DNA of 64,000 nucleotides, taken from Naematelia aurantialba (Eukaryota; Basidiomycota; Tremellomycetes; Tremellales; Naemateliaceae). The DNA is taken from positions 868,001 through 932,000 of the forward strand of contig JAKFAO010000011.1 in the NCBI GenBank assembly GCA_021527695.1. Direction: 5' to 3'. Under the pieces are notes generated by a model. The model saw only the letters and a list, made by a program, of their open reading frames with translations, was not told the DNA's origin and ran no database searches. Made by a program: the position numbers and the translations under genes. Shown one piece after another: positions 29,003 through 41,007 of the stretch. Positions within the stretch are counted from its first letter, which is position 1; each line of letters opens with the position of its first letter.

Positions 29003-31353
29003 CTAGAACACGGGCGCATCCTTCAGAAACACCTTGCCTTCCTCTCCGGCTATCCATCTGGCCACTGTGTTGGCTGCCGCGACGACTGCCGACTTGGAGA
29101 GATGCGGTGTGACTGTTATGTAAAGCTCAAAGGGCTTCGTAATCTTGGCACCTCATCAGCTCCATTGTTGAAGCATCAAACCAGCCTACCCAGGCAAGGC
29201 AAGCCTCGTGTTCCCCTTTCATATAAATAAGCTTCAACGGCGAGGATTGGCCGGACCGAGCATGCACGGCGTCATGCAATCGCTGATACATTGTGACAAG
29301 CCTGCAAGTTTCAATATGCCACGCAGTGAGTAACATACCTTTGTCTGGGCAAGGCATCTTCATTGTATGGCGACTCCCAAGCTGGTGACGTGATTTGTAT
29401 GTGTTGCCTTGATTTGTATACGAAATGTCGAAGGCCAGGACAACCCACAGCAGCTGGTAGGACTGAGCAGTGGTTTCACTCGTTGAGAGGCAACATACAG
29501 ACGGGGTATTCGTGTTGCGGAATAGCGGCCTGGATTTTGCTCATGATCTTGTCCGTTTCCAGCTTCTATTGCCGATCAGCTAGACCCGGTCCCACACCGA
29601 CCTCCATCACAATGTCCTTCCAAGCGCGCAGATCCTGGAATGCATCCCGGTCGGCACTGACAAACACCAATCCTACTTCCGGCAAGACGTAGCTGACGTA
29701 TGCGTGTACAAAGCCAGTAGGATTGAACTTTGGGAAGCAGATCGGAAGCCAAGACTCGGAAGTACGTAGTGTGGAGGATGAAGCGAGGGTGTTGAGCAAG
29801 AGGTGCAGATCTGACGGTTAGCCTGGCAGCTCAATAGACACAGAAATACCAGATGGATGTATAGAGTGCTTCCGCGGTCGAAGCAGGGTGACAATGTGTC
29901 CGCCTGCAACTAGCAACACATATAGCAGATCCTTGTCCAGTCAGCTGCGCAGCCGCCTGGCGGGCTTCCGGCCTACCTTAAACCTGGAAGGGGGCATCAG
30001 TGCAGCAGCAGCAGTATCTCTCAATGCCGGAGGCATGCGGAACGGCTGTAAGGTTGAGGTTAAGTAGCTGAAGTCGTATTGAGAACGGGCAATCAGGTTA
30101 CGAAGGAAGTTGTCGGTGCCTGACCGTCAGCGGAGGTATGAACTCTCACTTACCTTCCAGCAGACGGGATGGATCAAAATTGCTTCGCCTCTGAAACGCC
30201 CGAGATAGTTGTGCCGACGTGACCACTGACAGGATGTGAAGATGTATGTATTCAAGATGGACACGTAGCTTATCCGTCAGCTAAGAAGCCTTCCGAGGAT
30301 ATGACATACGACATGTTCAGGTTCACCCCAATCACTGACGGAGAAGAGGTACAAAGGTGTCTTGAGGACGAAAGCGATGCGATTCTTGCCCTTCACGATG
30401 CATCTGTAACGACATGAGCCTATGTTATATAGGAGCAGCTTGCCTGATCCTGTCCTCGTTTTCCGCGAAGATTGAGATAAGAGTCTGCGCAACCGCGACC
30501 AGGCTTGTGACAGTGTCGTCTGAGTCTTCGGATCTGGGCGGGATAAGCTTCGTCACCATCATGTAGCCGTGACCAACGAAGCAAAGACGGGCTTTCCCGC
30601 ATCTGTAAGCACATAATAGCGACGAGGCGAGTGCGGACAGCCTTCCAACCTCAGCCAGATGCTCTAGCGCTGGACCGTTCCACTCACCGGATTCAGCATG
30701 CAACGGGTGACAATCGCCTACTTAGTCAGAGCAGTCGGAATGATACACCTACCTGGTAGAGGTGCTGTTCTCGACTGCACAGGATCAATCCGTTCATCTC
30801 CAAGCGTTGACCTTTCGAGCATACTTCTGAGTTCGCCGGTGGCATCTCCCTCCGATACCTCTGATGATATCTCTGCTATCGTAACTTCGTCTTCGATGTC
30901 AAGAGGTTGCGTCGCTCTCTCTTTCCCCTTTCTCGACGATGATCGCGAGCTCATGCGAGTCGAAATGCTCCGCTGATCATTTGACAGTGGGGACATAAGT
31001 GTCGCGCCATCGTTTTGGCATGTCGGTGATGAGGAAAGAGGCACAAAATCGCTTTGAATAGACACTGGTCGGCTCGAAGACGGAGTCGAGAAATCCTTCT
31101 CCTTTCCTACATCCTGCATCGGATTGGGGCCACTGCCTGTATAAGACGCACTGGGGGACGTGTTCCAAGGAGTCAAGTTAGCTGGATGATGCAAAGTCTG
31201 ACTGAGCAGGCTATGCGGAGTGGCCTCATGCCGTCTCGTTGACACGGTTGTTGTAGTAAGCTGTGATGTAGCCCGGTGTGGCGAGGGAGGGAACGGCTTT
31301 AGGTGTCGCTTAGTCGCCACGGTAGGTGCAGTCTCTTCATGTTGCAGAGACAT
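29003..31353 (-). CDS. MON1: Vacuolar fusion protein MON1 (Rab7 exchange factor subunit)
   Basis: With Ccz1, MON1 forms the exchange factor that activates Rab7/Ypt7 on late endosomes and vacuoles. The N-terminal 210 residues are polar and Ser/Thr-rich. The conserved part then shows the longin-domain series: ARLCFVGHGYMMVTKLIPP region, TVTSLVAVAQTLISIFAENE, RIAFVLKTPLYLFSVSDWGE, a middle block with SRLLEGTDNFLR and PPALRDTAAAALMPP, and WLPICFPKFNPTGFVHAYVS followed by VGLVFVSADRDAF. The C-terminal block LVTMYQRLHDAVHARSG leads to the end KVFLKDAPVF. About ten introns are needed. The ATG is the first in the open frame. Confidence 0.92.
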
Positions 31354-34052
31354 GCCCCCATGAGTGTAAAGTAAACGCAGAGAGTGACCACGGAGGTTAG
31401 GAGAGAAGGGGATCTGGGGTCACGTGATCAGCCACGCAGGAGTGTTGTACACTTGTCCTCGATGTTTTCTTGTTCATGGCCTGAGCTTAACCACGTCATT
31501 GCACTGGCATATGAGCCTGGCAAGTTGGGTTCTGTCCAAGCTCGTGAGGCGAGTATAGACTTCATGCACAAGATGAGATGAGCGTCCCTCACACGACCGG
31601 GGCATCATCTTGAACCAGACCCGGGCCCTCAACTGCCCCCGGTCACCGCTCGCTTGAGCGTCCGCTCATAGACCTGATACCGTGCGCGGTGCTCCTGTAG
31701 CAGCCCGCTTTGAAGAACACCATGGTGTTTTGAGCTCTTGCCCTCTCATTTGTTCTAGCATATCTCAGTGATTTTGTTTCTCGAAGGTTTGGAGCTCAAG
31801 TCATCCTATGAAGATAATCAGCCAGTCGCAAGGCGCGTACCAACTCTCGATAAATCAAGTAGGAGTTGAAAACATCGCCCGAAGGTGTAAGGATGGCCAT
31901 ATAGGGGCACCTCCTGGTAAACGTTGGACGCGCTCATGGGACAAACCAACAGGCATCCAGTGAAGAGTGGCAAATTCTCTCAGCTTGTGACAGACGTGTG
32001 ATCAGAAGAAGCATAGCAGAAATGCAAAATCGTTGCGTGGGAACTCGCTGTGGCCGATTAGAATTCTATAGTTGGGGTCCCAGATTTGAAACGATGAGTT
32101 GATTGGGTCCCCACGAGCCAACTAGGCAGACGTTTGCTGGCTCATCTCCCTAGCACGAGAGGATCTCCCGACCTGACAACCGGGGAGGAGATGTTCCGTC
32201 AACCACTCTCTTCAAGTTGCTCATCTTTCATTTATAAAGCACATGCTTTTCTCCTAGGTCGCATCCTCATGCCAAGGTTGTCATAGTAGACGAGCGTGGC
32301 CATCATCAAGCTCAGCAGGAGGTAAAATTTGCTACTCCCCTCCCCTCAAAGAGATATCCCCTATTCAGTAATGGGTACTTATTCCCACCCTCAGGCTCAT
32401 TATTCGCACCATGCTCTTGCGTTCTCCAGCATGCAAAAGTAAAGCGAAACCGTCCCAGACCCCAGGACGGTCAGAAAAAAAGCTTTCATCATGCCACAGC
32501 CACTCTTGAAAACACCGCCGGAAATTGCTTCCGCTTGTTCGCGATCTGCAAACTTTTTGTTGTTGCAGCCGACGAACTGTTTATTACTCGACCCCTCCGG
32601 CCCAGCACAAGAATCGCTCGTCGCAGCAAACAAACAGGACAGCGTGTCTCACAGCATCGACTGTCCACACTTGCGCTGTGGGTGAAAGTCCCCGGAGTCT
32701 CTGCGCCTCTTTGTGAAGTTCTGCCCTCTTAAAGTCCCCATCAATCGACCCATTCACCCTCCAAGGCGAGAACTGGTCGTTCGCCTACATTTCTCGAGCT
32801 CTACTAGTCGGACACCGGCGTCGTCGGAAGAAACTGTCTGCGCTGGTCCTGATGGGAAGCTAGAGGTCAGGAAAGCCTTTCGTACCTGAGAATACGAGAC
32901 GACCTCCCGCCGACCTGAAAATGCCGGCCAGGGGTCTCCAAAGCTTCGTCGGAACGGCGAACGGTTTCGGTTCAAGGACTGTTTGGCTCTTTACAGTTCT
33001 ATCCTCCCGGGTTGCATGGTTCAGATTATGGGATCGACTTAAGCGAGCGAGTTGGACAACGGAGTTGAGTGTGCCGGACCGCAAGGACGGCCTCTCTTCG
33101 TCTGCTCGGCAAACTTCATGCACAAGCCGCCTTGGGCCTCTCCCTCGTGGGCGAGAGCGGCAAGCACCGATCATCTGGTATCCTGCCTCGTGAAAGCAGA
33201 AGACAAAACAACTTGCTTCAGGACGGGTCACGTTGATGCGCGAAGACACGAGCCATCAAACTCAATCCCGTACTGCGGCAACGTTTGACTGTCCCTGTAC
33301 CATGCTGCGCGTGATACCTACAGGTGATTGGCCACGCGTTGACTTGCCCACAAGGGACTTGATCTGGAGTGGCCGCTGTGCAACGAAGCAGGTACGGATT
33401 AAATGTGCGCTCATAGTCATAGTCATGCGATTGCCCGAGCGGCGCTGACGGTTGTTGGCGCCGAGGGTAACTCGATGGGGCTTACTCTGTGTCTGGGCCA
33501 TGTCCCTGAACCCGTTTCTTTTCTTCTTTCTTCGTTTGGGCGTATCCTAGGCTCTGGTCGTCTGCCCAAACATGCTCGGCGGTCAGAGCTTCATGCGGTC
33601 CTTCGGATCTTTCTCCCTGTATGGCGTACATCGCTACCCTATGATGCTTGAATTTCTTCAGCGCTAGCCCGAGATGCCAGGTCGTCGACAGCGACCGCGT
33701 ATCGTCTCGATGCAAGGAGCGACCATCTTCCGCTGAGGGTTCCTCTCTGTTCCCCTCTGTTCCACATCTTTTCCCTTCTTATCTGTTTGACCTTTCAAGG
33801 CGAAGTTGAATGCTTCCTGGTGAGTGCTTCCTCTTCCCCATCAACTGATGACAAATCTTCGGGATGAGCATTACAATCCAACTCCTAGCGTCCCCCTCGT
33901 GCTTAGACCTCTTGCTAGGACTATGCATCGGGGAGGACATCGCGCCGGGTAGGACCGGATCGCTTGAGGACCCCTTTACACATGACCTGATCATACCCAC
34001 CTCCTTAACACAGCCATGGTAGCGTGCTCAAGCTAACACAGGCGACAGAATC
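31354..34052. other. Gene-poor interval of 2.7 kb
   Basis: No open frame here looks like protein. The longest (32860-33249, minus; 32921-33193, plus) overlap each other and have no recognisable motif or splice pattern. I found no tRNA A/B boxes, no rRNA and no LTR-like ends. The last 300 bp probably hold the promoter and leader of the gene at 34053. It is several times longer than other gaps in this window. Confidence 0.5.
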
Positions 34053-34503
34053 ATGGCAGACAAAATATTGGGTTTGCGGAGCCATTTCTTCCTGTGAGTG
34101 CTTATTCTGTACTACCCCCAACTTGCCTTGAACGCAGTGACGAGAAACCATACATACCATACTTTACCTCATTCGCCGGCGGTTCACACTGCGATTGGCG
34201 AGATATTTCAGCCTTGACCGAGCGTTTTATGCCCCCTCTCCCTCTTCGCATTGGAGTCTTAGCTGATGCTGCGAAGAATGATCCGCAAATCCGCGATCCT
34301 TCTGATGCAGACCACAGTGAGTGCCATCCTCCCTACTTCATATCTCCTTCTCGTATCTTCTCTCATGATGAGAATGTTTCGATGGGCGGACATACCCCTT
34401 CTCCCATCCCAAACGCCCCGTGTACAAAAGTGGGCGGGGGGAAGGATCTGGTGATCGTCATCGGTTTCTGAATATTACCGCTCACAAGCCATTGCATCAG
34501 TAA
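34053..34503 (+). CDS. Unknown small protein, three exons, about 116 residues
   Basis: Exons 34053-34093, 34138-34316 and 34373-34503 join in phase through two introns with strong GTGAGT donors. The product starts MADKILGLRSHFFLDEKPYI, continues FTSFAGGSHCDWRDISALTE and LPLRIGVLADAAKNDPQI, and ends with a basic tail (KRPVYKSGRGEG, then NITAHKPLHQ). I recognise no family and see no signal peptide or membrane segment. The consistent splice phases argue for a real gene; the 3' end is the least certain part. Confidence 0.45.
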
Positions 34504-34799
34504 CATGCAACGCATGCTGATGATTTTCAGCGGCTGCTATGATGTCCTCTAGTAGCAGGTTGTTCGTCTTGAGTCCAGTACATGCTTGTCTCGCTGCTCT
34601 CATGAGATATTGCCTTACGGGTTGTATACGAGCTCAGCTGGCGCGTAGTGGGGCCCCGGCCAAAACTTCGACTTCCTAGTTTTTATGCAACCTGGTCTCA
34701 AATGTGCTGCTTCATTACCTGTACTCGCATTCTACTCTTTCGCTATCTGCTCGTGCTAGGAACGGATTCAGTCGTCTTCCTCCCGTCACCAGAAAGACA

Positions 34800-36835
34800 A
34801 TGGCCGCCAGCATGTACGATTCGACGCCTGGAAACTCGAAACGTCGCGCAGTCGACACGCAGGACTTCATGGCGGTGATCCTGGTTGGATATGGTGAAAA
34901 GTGAGCTCTTCACCCAGACGGGCGCCGGTCAGAAGACGTCTGACTGAATTTTTACCAGCCTGTTTCCTTTCAATGAGGGTCCTAACGTGCTGCCAAAGGC
35001 GTTACTGCCAGTGGGGAATGTTCCCATCATCAACTCCGTCCTCGACTGGATCTTCGACTCGGGGCTGACCGGTGCGCAAAGTTCTGCTTCTTTCAGATCC
35101 TTCCCTGATGACTGGCAGAGATCCTCATCATCGTGCCGCCCATGTTCTATTCTGCAATATCCAATCATCTGTCGGAGAATTATTCATCTACCTCACATCC
35201 CCGAGCTCGGATCCTCCTGAGACGGACGACCGAAGGAGACCGAGATGAGGATGAAGAGCGCTCCGAAAGTGGTGGTCGTCTAGGAGAGCATGGTGCCCGA
35301 GACCGAGAGGGAACAGCAAGACTTTTACGAAGGTTCAAAAATCACATCAAGGTGATTGTCTGTTTGGGTTCATTGTGCATAACTAAGATTGGAACGACAG
35401 AGTGACTTGGTCCTCCTGCCCTGCGACATCCTCGCTCCGCGTGTTCTCACACTATCAAGCATAATGGACAAGCATCGTGCGAATCCACAAGCTGTGCTCA
35501 CCTCGGTATTCTATGAGCCAGCCGCAGCGGTCAAAGAAGGTGCGGCCTCACACCAGTGCAATCTAACCGCCAACAGGAGAGGAAAAGCTCCTCGTCGCGT
35601 TAGACAAGCAGTCAGAAGAGGTTCTCGTCATTCAACCATTGGATAGTCTTGAAGAGAATTTGGATGTCCGAATGAGTTTAATTTCGTCGTGAGTGTCTCC
35701 ATTTTGCCCATTGGAGCTAACCGCCTGCAGGCATCCTCGGCTATGCCTTACCACCCGTCTACTTGATGCCCATATATACGTACTTCGCCGTACGGTCCTC
35801 GACCTCATGGCGAAGAGGCGGACAAAGGATCTTGACAGTATGCGAGAGCAGGTGATACCTTGGTTGGTGAAAGGCGGTTGGCAGAAAGGGTTGCAAAGAT
35901 CCTGGGCACCAGGTCCGTTGAAACCGCAAGGCACAGTCAAAACTGCACTGTCTGACGCGCCTAGTCTTGGACCCATCCAAGAGGGATCCGTTTGCCGCTG
36001 CTCTAGCTAGGTCCACATCAACCCAGCACCCCTCCTCCCTGACGTTTGCCTACCCGACCCCAAAGTCATCCCCAAGCTCGGACCGAACGCCACTGCCTTT
36101 CACAGGGCCGACGACGCCCTCACGGGATCATCCCATGTCAGCATCGTTTGGCGCAGAATCGCTGGAGCAGGCCTTTGCCACGACAAGCAGACACGAATTG
36201 CCGTGGAAATGTCAGATAATTGTCTCGGCACCGGTCGCTTCGCCGCCTGAGCCTGTGCCGCAGGGAAAAGGGAGTAAAGGCAAAGTTCAGGCTACCCCGG
36301 AGGCGGATCACCTGATCCGTGCCAATTCACTCGCCGGATATTGGGAAATGAATCGAAAGTTTCTCCGCGGTCTGGCTCCCACTGCTACTCCGGCCTCCAC
36401 TCGAGCTGCGATCAACGAAGATGGCGTAGCTCCTGCTATATCGGCGTCTGCGCAGATATCACCCGACAGTCTGCTGGGCGAGGGCACCAAAGTGGGTGAT
36501 CGAGCGAGTATCAAGAAATGTATCGTCGGACGTCACTGCAATATTGGAAGAGGTGCAAAGATCACTGGCAGCGTACTTTGGGATTTCGTGACCGTCGAGG
36601 AAAAGTAGGTACGGTTCGGAACTCAGCACTGAAAGTGATAGCGCGCGGATCGAGAACACCATCCTGTGCTCCAACGTGAGGGTCGGCGACAAGTCACAGA
36701 TCAAAGATTGTGAATTTGGGCCTGGCTACGAGGCGAAACCTGCCAGTGAGCTGACGAATGGACATCGTGGGTGTTGACTGATTGTTCTTAGCAATTCTCA
36801 AGGGGGAAAGGCTAGTGGCTGGGCAAGAAGTCTGA
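34800..36835 (+). CDS. GCD1: Translation initiation factor eIF2B subunit gamma
   Basis: Part of the catalytic subcomplex of eIF2B, the guanine-nucleotide exchange factor for eIF2. The nucleotidyltransferase-like N-terminal domain reads FMAVILVGYG...LFPFNEGPNVLPKALLPVGN, then VPIINSVLDWIFDSGL and SDLVLLPCDILAPRVL. A long low-complexity insert follows (Ser/Pro-rich, about 36010-36300). The C-terminal left-handed beta-helix has hexapeptide repeats, such as SPDSLLGEGTKVGDRASIKK and CNIGRGAKITGSVLWDFV, then ILCSNVRVGDKSQIKDCEFG. It ends VAGQEV. Two in-frame ATGs (34800 and 34812) could start it. It converges on the gene at 37056. Confidence 0.9.
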
Positions 36836-37055
36836 ATCATCGCATGCATATGCTCATTGGTAATCGCCAAAGACAGAATATGCAGCGCAATGCGCCGAGG
36901 CATCTTGTCGACGTCTCTTCCCACGCAACTCCACATTCAGGTACCTCAAGCCGAAGAAACCTACACATCGACGTCCCGCTTTCCTTTCGGCTCGCCGCCT
37001 TCACCCAGTCCGCTCTTCAAAGGGATGCCTGTCAAAGATACACCTCTGCATGCAT

Positions 37056-39305
37056 CTACACTCTCAAGAAGGACCATTGCCATTTAGCATGGGTTCCTTC
37101 CCCAGTCCGATACTCAAAGCCGACCCGAGATCGAATTACTTTTCGTATTTCATTCGCCCATGCTTCAGGATCTGATTGCCGCTGCTTTTCAAGATCAATC
37201 GCGGCCGTGAGATCCCTTGAAAAGCCACCTGCATCTTCGGCTAGCGTAGATCTGAAGACGACTTTCAGGCCGTCCTTCTTGGCCATGAGTCGAGATAACA
37301 TGCCCCAGCTTTCGTAGACAACGAGCTTGGCCGACGACGGCCAGGCGCTACTGCCTGTATCGGGTAGGAAAGGGAGATACAGCCTCTGCAGGAATGGAAA
37401 GAGGTTGAGGTCAACGAATCCCTGCTTGCCTTTCTCGATAGGTAATATGCCGCCCATGTCGATCTCATAGACCATTGTTCCATGCACCCGTTTGGGATAT
37501 CTGCTGTCCTCCAGGTGATCCAGATCGGCCTCACGTACGGAGACGGCAGGACCACACATCATGAGCAGTAACTGCAGGGACTCTGAGTCGAACTGGCAAT
37601 TCTGCTCCGACCCAGTGCGGACAACGGTGGACAGATCCCAAGCGTTCTGACGATGATTTGAGAACCAGACTACTTTCGGACGGACAAAACCTGCGATGAG
37701 AAGGAATGGTTTTCTAAATGATGACCCCGCATCGAAGCGCTTCTGTATTTCGGACGAGTCGACAGGAACAATCTCTGCGCGGAACGGGATCTCGGTAGTC
37801 GTGCCCTCAGCTTGATTGTCGAAATTGGTCTTGCTGGGAGCCCACGCAGGTCGGAAGACGATGTTTCGGTCAGCGATGTCGTCGAAGTCCATGCCGTGGC
37901 GGTGGAGCCAACGTTGTGCATACAAGCGCCAGGCTCTGTTGGGGGTTGCGACACCGCCAATCTTCTCGCTGCGCTCGTTGTAGCTCTTTTTGTCGGGGAT
38001 ATTAGCGTACTCTTTGACCCAGTCTGGCTTGTTGGTCGCAGAGTCTAGCGGCAAAAACAGTACCAGCTCGAGATCAAAGCCAATCTGCGTGCTTGTGGGT
38101 TTGAATCGAACCCTTGCCGAGCTGTCGAGGTGTATGTCGGCGCCGCGAGGCGAGAATGCCCGCGAGGTGAACCATAGCGACGCCACCAACCGATGCCATT
38201 GCTTCAGATGCGTCTCGGTACTTCGCTGCTGGCCTGGGTCGCTCCGAAGCCCGCGATCGTCGGTCTTGGCCATGCGATAATGCAAGAAGAACTCCTCGAG
38301 GCAAATGTCTGCGTATTGAGTGTACTTCTCCCGCATTTTCATGTACCAGTAAATCTCCGCCATCTTTTTAGGAATGACCTTTTTGTCTACAACGCCGTCT
38401 GCGAGAAATTCCGAACGGCGGTCTTGCGAGTGGTCTTGCAGAATGACACGCTCTACGTCTTCCATCATCATACAGAGCTCCATGTCCACCCGACGACGGA
38501 GAATCTCCAAGTTTGAGTCTGACAAGTCGTGGGCACGATAGACGCCATCTTTCAATGGCGCTCTTTCTGGGTGTCGGTGTTCCATGTCGTTATCGCGCGA
38601 GCGCGAGATGTACTCGTCCACTTCCTCGTCTGTGCCCTCGAAGACCGTAGTAGCAGGGTCTTTTTCGAAGAACCATCCAACTCCCGCCGCATCGGAGTCA
38701 TTCTCGTCTTCCGGCGAACCGTCACTGCCCTTGAAGTGAACCGAGTTACGCGGTGTATCGACCGAGCGGGGCCTCTTGACTGCCGGTTTCGGCGGCTCCC
38801 TCGAGTGGTCGATCTGCTGAGGCTGTTTGGGGGTCCATTCAGGCAAAGGTGTATTCGCAGGGCGTTCATCCGGCCGGACTGGCGGGACAGTACTGTCTCT
38901 ATTGGACTCAGCGGGATTGGCAGTCGCCTGGGCAGGAGCATGGACCGTGGCGGAAGGTCCTTCAGTCGTGCGGGCAGTGGTGTCGGATGTGCCAGGGGCT
39001 GGAACAGACCGAGCGGTCTTAGAGCTAAGCGGTCGAACATCTTTTGTGGTCGATCCAGTCGTAGACGTCTGATTGCTGTGTGGGGACTCTTGCTCTGAAG
39101 TACGGGCCAACCTGTCAATAGCATTTACGACTTTGGCAGAGCCTGATTCGAGATGGCTCTTTACTCCAGCTTCGGGTTCGCCTTTCGCTCCTCTATTGCG
39201 GTACCCATAGATGACGTAGATGAGCAAACAAGCTCCTACCAAAAAAAGAAAAGTCGGCCCGCTTCGCGTCGACCGTATGATCTGTTCGGACATGTATCCC
39301 GCCAT
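37056..39305 (-). CDS. Unknown 749-residue protein with an N-terminal membrane anchor, intronless
   Basis: One uninterrupted frame from ATG 39305. Residues 17-34 (TFLFLVGACLLIYVIYGY) form a single membrane segment preceded by a short N-terminus, so it is probably a type II or tail-out anchor. Residues 40-200 are low-complexity (Ser, Thr, Pro, Ala). The rest (about 205-749) is a folded-looking region with many aromatic residues, for example GWFFEKDPATTVFEG, EIYWYMKMREKYTQYADICL, AWRLYAQRWLHRHGMDFDDI and NLFPFLQRLYLPFLPD. It ends KWQWSFLRV. I recognise no family or catalytic motif. The lack of introns sets it apart from most other genes here. Confidence 0.8.
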   Translation of the reverse strand: MAGYMSEQIIRSTRSGPTFLFLVGACLLIYVIYGYRNRGAKGEPEAGVKSHLESGSAKVVNAIDRLARTSEQESPHSNQTSTTGSTTKDVRPLSSKTARSVPAPGTSDTTARTTEGPSATVHAPAQATANPAESNRDSTVPPVRPDERPANTPLPEWTPKQPQQIDHSREPPKPAVKRPRSVDTPRNSVHFKGSDGSPEDENDSDAAGVGWFFEKDPATTVFEGTDEEVDEYISRSRDNDMEHRHPERAPLKDGVYRAHDLSDSNLEILRRRVDMELCMMMEDVERVILQDHSQDRRSEFLADGVVDKKVIPKKMAEIYWYMKMREKYTQYADICLEEFFLHYRMAKTDDRGLRSDPGQQRSTETHLKQWHRLVASLWFTSRAFSPRGADIHLDSSARVRFKPTSTQIGFDLELVLFLPLDSATNKPDWVKEYANIPDKKSYNERSEKIGGVATPNRAWRLYAQRWLHRHGMDFDDIADRNIVFRPAWAPSKTNFDNQAEGTTTEIPFRAEIVPVDSSEIQKRFDAGSSFRKPFLLIAGFVRPKVVWFSNHRQNAWDLSTVVRTGSEQNCQFDSESLQLLLMMCGPAVSVREADLDHLEDSRYPKRVHGTMVYEIDMGGILPIEKGKQGFVDLNLFPFLQRLYLPFLPDTGSSAWPSSAKLVVYESWGMLSRLMAKKDGLKVVFRSTLAEDAGGFSRDLTAAIDLEKQRQSDPEAWANEIRKVIRSRVGFEYRTGEGTHAKWQWSFLRV

Positions 39306-39538
39306 GACTGTGAGGCTTTCCTACCGACGGTGCCGCTGCAGATACTAAATCGTCGTGTCGGGGGAGACCTGTCTCCTTTCATGAGTAAGACAATCACATC
39401 CTGTCTTGTAGCCATCGGGGTCAGTACAGCATGCTCCTTTGAGCCATAAGGGGTCAGTAGCATCAAAGGAGGTCAGACCACCGGCAGAAGCTCAGAACAT
39501 GTAAACAATGCAAAAGGTATACCACAATGGCTCCGTGT

Positions 39539-41007
39539 CTAAGCTTGAGCAGCCGTCTTCGCCTCCGATCCTCCAACCTTGAGCTTGTCAGCAATCATCA
39601 CGTTCGTTTTGGCACCATCTCGTCCGGCTTGACATTCGTTGACAAAGTCAGTGAACATCTGCATCGCGTCAGCACGAGCTCGCTTCGTCAAGGCCCTAGA
39701 CGCACCTCAATCGTATCGAGCGGCCCGCCTGCTGACTCGGGGTGGAATTGGACGCCCCAGATGCGCTTGCCCGACTCCGGCGTGGATATGATGCCCTCCA
39801 CAGATGAGTCGTTGCAGTTGATAAAGAACGGTGCCCAGCCAGAGGGGAAATCTTCTGTCAAGCGAAGGGCATACTGGTGATTTTGAGACTACGTTATATT
39901 AGCGCCTCACATAATTGGCGCAGAATCCGGTACTGACAGTGACATAGACACGACCGGCCTTGATCGAGCCTGATGAGGCCAGCGCAAGGACAGGCTGGTT
40001 GTGGCCACGGTTGCCAAACGTCATGCGATACGCCTCCAGCCCTGCCGCCAAACCGATGATCTGGTGGCCCATGCAAATGCCGAAGATTGGCTTATCCCAC
40101 TCAATAATCGTTTGCCTGACTCGCATGGCAGTGTCCATGATGGCTTTGGGATCACCTGGTCCGTTGGAGAGGAAGAGGCCGTCAAATTGGTCCCGGATAG
40201 AGTTGAAGTCGTAGTCCCACGGAAGGACGGTAACAATTGCATCACGTTTCACCAACGATCGCAGGATGTTGGCTTTAGATCCAAAGTCAAGAACAGCGAT
40301 CCGAGGGCCAGCACCTTTTTCGTTGAGTGTGTATGGTGAAGGCGTTGAGACTTGAGCAACCAGGTTCTCTTTGCTCGGGTCCCAATATTCCGAATCGGTG
40401 GGGACGATTGGGGCATCGTCACCGACCGCCAGCCGGCCGAGTGTGGTGCCTTGGTCACGCAGAAGGCTGGTGATGGCTCGGGTATCCACGCCAGTAAGGC
40501 CAGGAACATTGTACCGCTCGCACCATTGGTGCAGTGACTCAACAGCCTGATAGTGCGAGAACTTGAGGGCAACATCCGAGACGACGACGCCGGTACATTG
40601 GATCTTTTCCGATTCGAGGAAAGGGATACCGGGTGTGTCCGCAAGGGAGGAATTGGATGGAACGCCGTAGTTTCCAATCAACGGGGTGGTGAAGACCAGG
40701 ATCTGACCGAGGTATGACGGGTCGGTCATTGAATCAGTATCTGGGATGGTCGTCAATCGACTTGCCATATTTTGCTCCACTTACAGCTAGTGATAGAGGT
40801 ACTGAACACAGTCTCTCCATACTTGCTTTCCTTAGACCCGAAGCTTTCTCCGTAATAGCTTTGACCCGACTTGAGATGTAGCGCAGCCGGAACCTTGGGC
40901 GTCAAGACATTGGTGAGAAGTGCGGGATTCACGTGAACAGGAGTGGCGAGACCCCGCGAAAGGCGGCACTTCAGAGGGGAGAGAGCGGGTCGCAAGATGG
41001 CGGACAT
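39539..41007 (-). CDS. CPA1: Carbamoyl-phosphate synthase, arginine-specific, small (glutaminase) chain
   Basis: Hydrolyses glutamine and passes ammonia to the large chain for arginine synthesis, in mitochondria. The N-terminus MSAILRPALSPLKCRLSRGL is basic and amphipathic, a likely mitochondrial presequence. The small-chain domain shows ALHLKSGQSYYGESFGS, then ILVFTTPLIGNYGVP and GLTGVDTRAITSLLRDQG. The class I glutaminase domain has the catalytic Cys in FGICMGHQIIGLAAG and the His-Glu pair in WGVQFHPESAGGP. It ends SEAKTAAQA. Three or four introns are present, with one long central exon (39899-40780). No arginine-attenuator-like peptide is seen upstream. Confidence 0.95.

Noticed and set aside
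31354..34052. tRNA or other structured RNA genes in the long gap
   Set aside because: Sequences resembling a B box (near 32968 and 33510) fail the consensus and have no partner A box or acceptor stem.
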